Assembly: GCF_001723175.1 (NCBI RefSeq)
Contig: NC_064654.1
Coordinates: 1,550,001 to 1,614,000, forward strand
Direction of reading: 5' to 3'
DNA from: Penicillium oxalicum
Lineage: Eukaryota; Ascomycota; Eurotiomycetes; Eurotiales; Aspergillaceae
Length of the DNA stretch: 64,000 nucleotides
Positions within the stretch are counted from its first letter, which is position 1. Each line of letters begins with the position of its first letter. Both the position numbers and the translations under genes were made by a program. The notes under the pieces are model-generated. The model ran no database searches, was not told where the DNA came from, and was given only the letters and a program-made list of their open reading frames with translations. Positions 55,800 through 64,000 of this stretch are shown here, piece by piece.

Positions 55800-56442
55800 C
55801 GACGGTTTTACTAATAGGAGAGGGCGACCCGATATTCCTAACTAACTAAGAGGAATCTAGGTCGGCCTAAGAAAAGGAAGGATTATTTAATAACTAAGTT
55901 AGAGTAGGATCCTCTAATAACGCCATAAGAACTTAGCTATCGGCTATAGTAGATAAAGGAACCCTAGTTATAGTACGGGTACTCTCTATAGTACGCTTAT
56001 TTTATTCGGATTCGAGACGCTCTTATTCGAGCCTCTCTTTTTTAAGGCGTTCGCGCTCTTTAACCTCGCGACTCTCTAACTCTTCTAACTTAGCGACTTC
56101 CTTAAAGTCTCGAGCGATAAAATCGCTAGCACGTTTTTATAATAAACGTTTCTGCTTTTAGAGCTAAAGGAGCTTAGCTAGGATAGCCTCCTCCTCCTCC
56201 TTAATTTAATTTTAAGACTTAACTAAATAACGCTACTCTATATTAGTAAACGAAGGAGATAGTATTATATACTTTATACTATTACTAGCGCGTACGTAGT
56301 TACTATAGCGATTAGAATAATTAGCGTAGATATATACTTATTTTAAATAAACGTAACGTTCGTAAGGAATTATAGATTAAAAACCTTCGTCTTCGATATA
56401 ACGAGTTAAAGCGTTCTTACGAATAGAAGCCTTAGAAGATAT
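55800..56442 (-). pseudogene. Antisense ORF of chromovirus B (Cys-rich plus coiled coil)
   Basis: From 56442 (ATA, ancestral ATG) leftward: SSKASIRKNALTRYIEDEGF, then paired sites where C-x2-C-x2-L-K and C-x2-C-x2-A once stood (now Y-x2-Y, 56330-56400), PSFTNIE, then an acidic-basic coiled coil (KEEEEAILAKLL, RASDFIARDFKEVAKLEELE, KERERLKKERLE; 55990-56200), and a carboxyl block MALLEDPTLT-LLNNPSFS (55850-55930) that overlaps the end of pol on the other strand. About 210 codons, stops only from RIP. Likely a small zinc-binding coiled-coil protein; function unknown. The same frame is present in copy A. Confidence 0.6.
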
Positions 56443-56545
56443 AGTTAGTAGAATAGGCTATAAGAAAAGAAATAGGGAGAAAACAGAAAAATAGTAAATA
56501 AACCTAAAAGGATACTAACGCTTAAATCCTTTAAGGATAAAGGAT

Positions 56546-56558
56546 AGGAAAGGAGGAG
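56546..56558 (+). other. Polypurine tract of chromovirus B
   Basis: GGAAAGGAGGAGA-type purine run just before the 3' LTR. Confidence 0.65.
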
Positions 56559-56562
56559 ATAA

Positions 56563-57300
56563 TATTACGGACCTTAAAGAAGCGCGAGAGCCGTAGTTAT
56601 TTAAGTAATAACTAAGGACTAATTATTCTATAGACACTAAGGAATAGCGTTATTATATACGTTTTAGTATACTTAGGCGTGCCCTAAGGGACCCGAGGAG
56701 GAGATATCTAGGGTAGGTACTAGAAGTAGCCTATAGCTAACCGATATAAACGATACCCTTTTACTCTATAAGATAGTTAGCGCGACGCAGGAAATAGCCG
56801 CTATTTTACTAGCACCGGAATTATACCCTAAGTACGGGTAGCTAGTAACTTATTACGTAACTATATCCTATCAGTAATAGGATAGACTTATCGGTAATAA
56901 GTCCTAGCGTATTAGTAATAAGTCTCGACTTATTTGTAATAGGAAGGACTAGATATATAAGGACACTCTTTTTAGTATTATATATTTAGTTCTTCGCGAT
57001 TAATTGTATATTATTACTTAGTTACTACCTTAAAGCACTTTGCACTCTACGGTTTAACTCTAAGACAAACCTAACCTATAGGTAGGGGATTTACTTAGTA
57101 GTAACACTTAGTAATTGACCTACTTAGCGCGCACCTCTAGCACGTCTTGTAAGACACTTAACAGGATCTAACCCGTAGTAAGGCTTTGCGAAGCAACGGT
57201 ACGATTAAGAGACTAGGTCTTAGGATTAGAAGTTAGGATAGTAGGTAAGTATCGGCCTAGGATGTTCTAACTTATAGTGACTAGTCGGCACCGCGTAACA
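56563..57300 (+). repeat. 3' LTR of chromovirus B (738 bp)
   Basis: TATTACGG...GCGTAACA, followed by CTAAA. Confidence 0.93.
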
Positions 57301-57305
57301 CTAAA
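57301..57305 (+). repeat. Target-site duplication of B, right (CTAAA)
   Basis: Matches 43380-43384. Confidence 0.85.
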
Positions 57306-57780
57306 CCTATCAAATTCGGCTATAGAAGCTATAATCACTAAATCACCAAATTCAAATTTAAATTATTAAACCTAATACAAATTCAACAAACTTAACTAGG
57401 CTATAGAAGCCAGAAATTCACTAAATACAATATAATTAACTAGGCTATAGAAGCTAAATCTAATATTAATAAAAGAAAGACGCGTCTGTTGATATTTATT
57501 AGGACTACTATAATATTAATATCTCTTACTTTAAACCCTACTATAATACACTAACAATAATACTATATATCCCCTATAAACCTCCCTTCTTACTAAATTC
57601 TATCCCTAAATTCTATCTAAATTACCTAAAATATCAAATTTACCTAAACCTTAATTATATTCCTAAATACTAACTATAGCTAAAGAAGATCTCGGCTAAG
57701 CGGCTAGGGTTAAAGAATTCCCTATATCTCGTAAGGACTATAGCAAATTCTTTACCCTAAAATCCCGAGGCTAGCTAGTA
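57306..57780. other. AT-rich leader before the copia element, short direct repeats
   Basis: GGCTATAGAAG occurs three times (57318, 57410, 57443), each near ACTAAAT-type sequence, a degenerate tandem unit. It may be the copia LTR/leader (TGTTGATATT at 57488 and CACTAACA at 57549 are possible LTR ends), but no second LTR exists in the window to prove it. Confidence 0.4.
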
Positions 57781-57789
57781 AACTAACTT

Positions 57790-58640
57790 ACTAGCGCCCC
57801 TAAAGAATTTACCCTTAACCTACTTAAATTATTAGAAAGAACAGAAGACTTCGAGGACTAGTTCAGAGATATATACTAAATCCTTAAAAAGAAAAGACTC
57901 TATCGCCTTGTTAACCTAAAATATAATAGGCCTAAAGTAATATCTAACAAAGTAGAAACTTAGGTCGAACACTCCTATACTATATAGATATAGCTCTAAT
58001 AATCTATCTCGAAGGATATCGATACGATAGTTAAAGCTATAAGATTCCGATACAAATTCGCTAATAAATATATTATTAGCTTAAAAAAGGCCCTCTATAC
58101 TACTAGCTTTATTCCTAGCAAAAAGAAGGTAACTAGGGTTCTACGAACCTACTAAGCTAACTACCTATCGGCAATCGATTTTGTGTTTAAATTTCGTAGT
58201 ACCTATACTAAAGTAACAGAAGAAGTCTAACTTGCCCTAGGTATAATCGTTTCCCTACTTCTTAATAAATTACAAAGTAATATCCTAACCTTTGTAGCTA
58301 CTAGACTAGTAGATTATTCTAATAGATACGAAAATATTGCAAAGATTATAGCACCAGACCTTTTCCGAACCTTTACTAAGGTAATCTATAAACTAGAAAT
58401 TATAAATTACTAATTCTCGAGCGTTATAACTACGATAACTAGAAAATCTTTAAAACCCTCGTTAGACAAATATAAATACCTCCTGTTGAAGTATATACCT
58501 CCGAGAGGTAAATCGCTATAGGAATAGGCAAAAGAATAGACTAAAGGCCTAAATTAGGTTACCCCGAACGGTAACTACTTCTTTTGCGGAAGAAAAGGCT
58601 ATGCTACTAAGGACTACGCCTATTTAGTTATTATATCGCG
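57790..58640 (+). pseudogene. Copia gag with damaged zinc knuckle
   Basis: Helical capsid part like the UBN2 family, then knuckle codons at 58576, 58585, 58600 and 58615 reading Tyr, Cys, Tyr, Tyr in place of C, C, H, C (Y-F-F-C-G-R-K-G-Y-A-T-K-D-Y). Confidence 0.75.
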
Positions 58641-59049
58641 AACCCTAGATTAGAAGCCTATTAAAGGTATCTAGGTAAATACCCTATAGAGGAATATAGA
58701 TAATCTAAATAGACTACCGCTAGAAGGGTAGACTATAATATATAATAACAGAATTAAGAAGAACGGGGGTAATACCTAGAATTCTACCTAAACCTTCTAA
58801 AATCCTTAGAAGAGCTAATAAAATCTAATAATACTAATTTCTATTAGAAAGAATAATAGGAATAAGAATTCGATTACCTTAAAGGGGGCCTAATCCTAAT
58901 CCTAACTATATAGAAGGGATCTTGAAGAGGAAGATACTAATATAGGAGGTAATACGGATAATAATACGAGCGTAAATATAGTAATATAGGCTAGTAAAGA
59001 AGAAGATAAGTACTACTACGCCCTTATAGTAGTAGAATTCGACTTCGCT

Positions 59050-60550
59050 AACCGCCTAGATCCCTAGCTTGCTATAGCCTTAATTAAAAGAAACTCCTCT
59101 ACTAAGTAGATCGTTAACTTAGGTGTATTACGCTCAATTTGTATTAATAGAAATATAATTATAAAATTCTAAAGTGACCTATATAGCTATTAATACTAGA
59201 CCTCTGATAGAAGAACTATTAAATCTCTTAGAAAAGCAATCGCTCGAATTAAATTAATCCTCCTAGAAGGCACTAAAACCCTTAATATATAATACGAATA
59301 TATACTAATAGGTAACTTTAACTTCCTATCTACGACCTAAATATATAAGGACTATAAAATAGGCTAGAAAGACTAGGAGAATATTTTTGTTAACCTAGAT
59401 AATAAATAAAAGATTATAGTATACGTATACAGGAAACAAGGTATCCTATTTCTGAAGGCTACTTTAATTAAACTATCTATAGCGTACGAAAAGAAGGCCC
59501 CCTAATTATAGCGACCGTATATTCCTTTACTATAATTTTACTAGAAGTAGCCTATTACTATCTAGGTTATATTAGATAGCCTATCGCAAAAATTAACTAT
59601 TACAAAATCGGTAAGGAGGTCTATAGTAACGAATATTTTAATTATAAAGCTTGCAAGATTACAAAATCTAAGAGGATCGTATCCTATATAAACTAGACAC
59701 GCTCTAAGATACTATAGGAATTTATCTATATTAATATCTAGCTATGTACCCCTCTTGGAATCAGGAATATATTATACGTCCTAATCGTAGTTAACGATGC
59801 TACTAGGTTTAGATAGGCTATTCTAATAAAGATAAAAGGCTAAGCCTCGGATATCCTAATCTAAATACTAAAGCGTATCTTTACTTCTACTAGTACTTAG
59901 CCTTCCGAAATCCGTATAGATAGAGACAGAAGTTTCTTTAAATTTAAAGAATAGGCTAAGCAGAAGGGTTATACTTTCTTAATAAGCGCCCCTTATACCT
60001 ATAAACAAAATAGTATTACTAAAAGCTCTAGATATCTTATTATATAGGGAGCCCGAACCCTTATAGTAGCTACGCTCTAAGCTCCTGTATTTTTATAGCC
60101 TAAAGCTATAGTTACTACTACCTATATTATAAACCGAATCTGTAAACTAAATAAAAAATTGTCCCCTTTAGAAAGATAGAATAAGTACTAGTATAATACT
60201 AATAGCTCTAGGGTAAAGTAACTAATCGATTTAGGGTTTTTACGTATCTAGTATTCTAAAGCCTATATCTATATTCTAAAAGAATAACGAACCTAAGGAT
60301 AAAAGATAGCCCTAAGGGTATAGATTAGATACCTAGTTAGATATAATAGTAAGAATAGCTACTAATATAGGATTTACGACCTATATAAGAGAAAAGTTAT
60401 AATCAGAAGAGATATAGACTTTTAGGAAGAACTATCTATACTACTATTAGACCTAGATAATCGAATTAAATAGATTATATAAGAAAGGTTCTATAATATA
60501 AAGATCCAAAATATTAAAAAGATAACCGATATAACCGTGAAATAATTAAA
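59050..60550 (+). pseudogene. Copia protease-integrase region
   Basis: Protease triad changed D-S-G to N-L-G. Integrase keeps the order of a copia core: VNDATRFR with its Asp, the EIRIDRDRSF strand with Asp in place of the second catalytic site, and the APYT...QN...GARTLI region that normally holds the Glu. Downstream GKGY-like connection (YLVRYNSKNSYQYRIYDL near 60330-60385) is the usual link to RT. Cut before RT. Confidence 0.75.
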
Positions 60551-60604
60551 TAGGCCTACCTAAAAGACTACTCGCGCGAATAACGACTACTATAAAGATC
60601 CCGA

Positions 60605-60631
60605 TATTACGGACCTCAAAGAAGCGCGGGG
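60605..60631 (+). repeat. 27 bp stub of an A/B-family LTR
   Basis: TATTACGGACCTCAAAGAAG and 7 more bases repeat the first 27 bp of the LTR that starts at 60632. It looks like an older LTR into which copy C inserted, or a slipped duplication. Confidence 0.8.
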
Positions 60632-61365
60632 TGTTACGGACCTCAAAGAAGCGCGGGGGCCGCAGTTATTTAAGTAACGACTAAGGACCAATCATTCTAC
60701 GGACACTAGGGAATAGCGTTATCACGTGCGTTTCGGTATACTTAGGCGTGCCCCGAGGGACCCGAGGAGGAGATATTCAGGGCAGGCACCAGAAGCAGCC
60801 TATAGCTAACCGACATAAACGATACCCTCTTACTCTATAAGACGGTTAGCGCGACAGGAAACGGCCGCTATTTTACTAGTACCGGAATTACACCCCAAGT
60901 ACGAGTAACTAGTAACTTATCACGTGACTATATCCTATCGGTGATAGGATAGACTTATCAGTAATAAGTCCTAGCGTATCACTAATAAGTCTCGACTTAT
61001 TAGTAATAGGAAGGACTAGATATATAAGGACACTCTTTTTAGTATTATATATTTAGTTCTTCGCGATTAATTACATATTATTACTTAGTTACTACCTTGA
61101 AGCACTTTGCACTCTATAGTTTAACTCTAAGATAAACCTAACCTATAGGTAGGGGATTACTTAGTAGTAATACTTAGTGATTAACCTACTTAGCGCGTAC
61201 CTCTAGCACGTCTTGCAAGACACTCGATAGGATCTAACCGTAGTAAGGCTTTGCGAAGTAACGGTACGATTAAGAGACTAGGTCTTAGGATTAGAAGTTA
61301 GGATAGCAGGTAAGTATCGGCCTAGGACGTTCTAACTTATAGTAACTAGTCGGTACCGCGTAATA
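60632..61365 (+). repeat. 5' LTR of chromovirus C (734 bp)
   Basis: TGTTACGG...GCGTAATA, with an unmutated outer edge. Confidence 0.93.
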
Positions 61366-61429
61366 TATTAATCGCCCTGTCTTTAGACCGTGAAGCATAG
61401 TTATTATAGCAGGTAACGATAGTACCCCG

Positions 61430-64000
61430 AAAGGAAAAACTCCTACTCGAACCACGATAACCGAACCCGACTCAGACGACGAACGTGATATAGAGATTCA
61501 GAATCTTAAAACTATCGTCGGATAACTTCGAGAATACCTTAATTAACTAGGCGCGAACTACAACGTCTATTCGATAAGCGTAAAGGACTACTTAGAGCAA
61601 CTCTATACTTAAGTCGTCGCTTTAGCCCTAGTAACTACTGTTAGAGTACCTAAGCTCCCGAAGGCTAAGACCTTCGATAGTAACAGACAGAAATTACGAG
61701 GATTCCTAACGCAGATAGATATCTATATCGATTAATAAAGGACGCCTCGTTAGCGAAGGTAGCAAGGTTATTTTCGTATTAGCCTACCTACGAGGATAGG
61801 TATAGGACTAGCTCGAACTATATATCCACGAGTACTACGAAAAAGATAGCGATAAATAGAATACGACTACGTAATCAATCTTTAGTAGCTATACTACGTT
61901 TCGATAGCACCTCGAACGAACTTTTAGCGATATTAATACTAAGAAGATAGCTAAACGCAAATTAAAACGAATTCGACAAACTAGGTTAGTATCCGCCTAC
62001 ACGGCCGAGTTTATATAACTTATAGCGATACTATAATAGGAAGACTACGCTTTGATTCCGTACTACGACACGGACTTAAACCCTATATCAAGGACGAGCT
62101 TACGCGGATCGATCGACTAGATACTATAGAAAAACTTATCGACGTAGTAGTACGAATCGATAATCGCCTATACGATCGACAAATAGAAAAAAGGAAATTA
62201 AAGGATAGCGCCAAGGCACTAGCCGACTATTATACTATCGGTACGATAAATAACTAAACAGACCTATAAGAGATAGCGACCCCTATAGACTAAAGCTAAT
62301 AGAGCTCGACGTAGCAAGACTCCTAAGCAATAAAGAGAAACGACGAAGAGATAAACTTATACTTTGAATATAGAAAAGCAGGGTATAGGGCGCGTAAGTA
62401 CAAGGAAAAGCATAATAACGCAAAGCTATAGGCGCGTAAGCGTAGCGAAAGACGCAATAACGAAGGCTATAATAAATAAGGGCAACCTAGGACGATTAGG
62501 TTCCGCCTTAGTAGCTACGAGCTACCGACGATAGCTCTAAGACGCTACTACGTAATAGCAAGAAGGTACGTATCGCTACTACCCGCGAAGGGGACTAGGC
62601 GAGTATACGGAACTAAACTAAGAAGGGTAAAATCTTAGATACCTTCGACGACTACGAAGAACGGGCGGAAGTAATACGACAAATTACTAAGGATATAACC
62701 CCTAGAACCTTCGTAGACGATATAGTTTATCGCGGCCTAATTAGCGCAGAGCACGCGACGAAAGAATTTCCCGAAATAGATTAGGAGAATATCGAGAGTC
62801 AAGGGTAGACCTAGTACGGTCTATAGGACCCTACTAACTCCTAGGAGTTATCCTACGAAACCTAGGAAGGAGCGGGACGGACCCCGGGAATACTAAGCGA
62901 GAACCTAGGAACTCTAGAAATCCTAGAAACTCTACCGTAGTTCCTAGGGAAGGATACTACTATATAGCCTCAAGAAAGAAACCCCTAAGAGAATACAGAA
63001 TAATATCTATATAATAACCTAAGGTATATATATAAAGGATACGCACGATACCCTTAGCACGATCTTAGAGCCATAGTAGGTTATTATAACGATAGATACT
63101 AGGTACACGCGTTAGGGAAGGTCGAGAGGAGCCTCGAACCTAGACCTCTATAATAGGAAAAGAAACCTAACTAGAAACTAGAATACGTAGGCTGAGTCTG
63201 GTTTAGAAAAAGAAAACTACGCGACGAATAGCGGTAACTCGTAGCGATAGTATAGGGACGATATATAAGGATTACGGCTAATATTATACTTAGATTAACT
63301 ATAGTAATAATCGACTCGGGAGTAGCTAGTAACTTTATAGATCCTAGGTACAAGAACCGCTATCAGATTAAAGGATAAGAAAAACCCTAGGTCGTGCTAA
63401 TTATCGGACTTAACAGAGAAAGTCTTAGACTAGGGATTACCTACGAAAGCGGACCCCTACTAATAGTTATTAGAGACTACTTCAAAATTATTAACTTCGA
63501 CGTGACCCTACTAGGATAGTACGATATCGTTTTAGGCGTTCCTTAGTTAAGGAAGTATAACCCCGATATTAACTAGTAAACTAATAACCTACTCTTTAGG
63601 TATAACTATCGAGTCACGAGCGAGAAATAGACTAGAAGGAAATAGAACACTAACGATACTTAGCTATAGGGTAGTAGGTGCTTATAAGAACCCTTACGAA
63701 GGCGAACTTAAGAGGAGTTTTCGGCTAGGAGGCAGGCCTAATAGAAATACGATCGATACACGAGATATCGCGACGGTTAAGCAAGGAAGTAATATAACCG
63801 ACTAGGAACTAGAGGAATATATCCTCGTTCACGACGTAGTAATAGCTCTATACGCTACGGAAGCGCTAGAAGAAGAATACAAAATACTAGCGGAATATAC
63901 GGAATTCTAAGACGTATTTACGCTACTAAGGGATAGTAAGCTACTAGAGTATAGTCCGTTCGACTATAAGATAAAGATAAGGATAGCGAGGAACTAAAGT
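61430..64000 (+). pseudogene. Chromovirus C gag and start of pol
   Basis: Gag: KAKTFDSNRQKLRGFLTQID near 61662-61725; knuckle near 62356-62400 reads Y-F-E-Y-R-K-A-G-Y-R-A-R-K-Y, ligands lost as in B. Protease: IIDSGVASNFIDP near 63304-63345 with D-S-G intact. After that the stretch preceding RT (KLLEYSPFDYKIK near 63940-63975). A 60-codon minus-strand frame here is a shadow of the protease. Confidence 0.75.

Larger units (their letters stand above)
45400..55830 (+). pseudogene. Chromovirus B pol, split by element H at 48597-54937
   Basis: Protease D-S-G: IDSGVASNFIDP near 46045-46080. RT about 46700-47250, catalytic YLDD intact at 47177-47188 (YLDDILVFSKTEEEY). RNase H about 47560-47960. Integrase: FITKLPILEG and VVVDRLTKY near 48459-48530, cut after LLLK; it resumes after 54937 with SDRDKLF, STAYYPQTNG and TERVNQTLE in readable form near 54985-55115. 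Chromodomain about 55690-55800 (GKPYYLVK-KGYDI, EPIKNLRGYY). RIP stops throughout. The intact RT box shows RIP chance, not activity. Confidence 0.85.
43385..57300 (+). mobile_element. Complete chromovirus B (7.6 kb without insert H)
   Basis: LTRs 43385-44117 and 56563-57300, both flanked by the 5 bp duplication CTAAA (43380-43384 and 57301-57305). On +: gag, protease, RT (YLDD intact), RNase H, integrase split by element H, chromodomain. An antisense Cys-rich frame lies before the 3' LTR. The outer edges of both LTRs are less RIPed than the inner ones. Copies A and C are the same family. Confidence 0.95.
57700..60604 (+). mobile_element. Ty1/copia retrotransposon, 5' portion, RIP-mutated
   Basis: On +: copia gag (KEFTLNLLKLLERTEDFED, SISKDIDTIVKAIRFRYKF, 57790-58420), zinc knuckle (58576-58617), protease (IVNLG where IVDSG is usual, about 59108-59125), integrase (INI, VVNDATRFR, EIRIDRDRSFFKFKE, GYTFLISAPYT, then QNSIT and GARTLIVATL; about 59640-60120). 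RT and RNase H are absent: the element stops at 60604 where the A/B-family LTR begins. All reading frames carry TAA/TAG stops. Confidence 0.85.
60632..64000 (+). mobile_element. Chromovirus copy C, 5' part (A/B family)
   Basis: 5' LTR 60632-61365, then gag and the start of pol; runs off the window in the region before RT. Nearly collinear with B 43385-46740. It is less RIPed than B (for example CAATAAAG, GACACGG kept) and so the better guide to the ancestral sequence. Confidence 0.93.

Overview
The window is repeat-choked DNA from a filamentous ascomycete (Pezizomycotina). The evidence is a large load of LTR retrotransposons and pogo/Fot1-type DNA transposons, short 51-53 bp introns, and fungus-specific families (DUF3435 recombinase, HeLo-like N-terminal domain, SidF/AceI-type siderophore acyltransferase, BTB, dynamin-like GED). 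Almost every repeat carries the mark of repeat-induced point mutation (RIP): CpA/TpG is changed to TpA, so CAG/CAA/TGG codons read as stops and TGY/CAY codons read as Tyr, while CpG survives. Most long open frames are therefore destroyed, and the genes have to be read through TAG/TAA.

Layout. 1-1292 is the 3' end of a Ty3/gypsy chromovirus (copy A) with its LTR. 1293-14650 is a minus-strand gypsy element (E) split by a complete gypsy element (D, 1875-9255). 14651-17660 holds a dynamin GED remnant and a decayed pogo-like transposase. 17.7-21.3 kb is an island without RIP; it has one apparently intact host gene, a divergent SidF/AceI-like hydroxyornithine acyltransferase (17850-19393, one 53 bp intron), and a broken BTB gene. 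21.3-28.3 kb is a RIP-damaged accessory block with a DUF3435 tyrosine-recombinase-like gene (the family that includes Starship captains), a HeLo-like gene, an unknown gene divergent from it, and duplicated zinc-finger ends of the DUF3435 gene. 28.6-34.7 kb is a truncated E-family copy (F) containing a complete pogo element, which itself contains a solo D-family LTR. 35.2-42.2 kb is a complete chromovirus (G). 42.2-43.4 kb is another island with little RIP. 43385-57300 is a complete chromovirus (B; LTRs, 5 bp target duplication CTAAA, chromodomain) with a second element, H (48597-54937), in its integrase. 57.3-60.6 kb is a decayed Ty1/copia element, and 60632 to the end is the 5' half of a third A/B-family copy (C).

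Most unusual points. (1) Three unrelated gypsy families (A/B, D, G) each carry a long antisense coding frame between pol and the 3' LTR. (2) H has E-family LTRs, primer-binding site, polypurine tract and gag, but where pol should be it carries a different RIP-damaged gene with faint 2-oxoglutarate-oxygenase-like motifs. (3) In G the RIP damage starts and stops inside the two LTRs in mirror fashion. (4) Four zinc knuckles have lost three or four of their Cys/His ligands to Tyr. (5) A 16 bp palindrome built on TTCTTCTGCAGAAGAA is scattered through E, F and H. All family assignments come from reading translated motifs by eye, without database searches.
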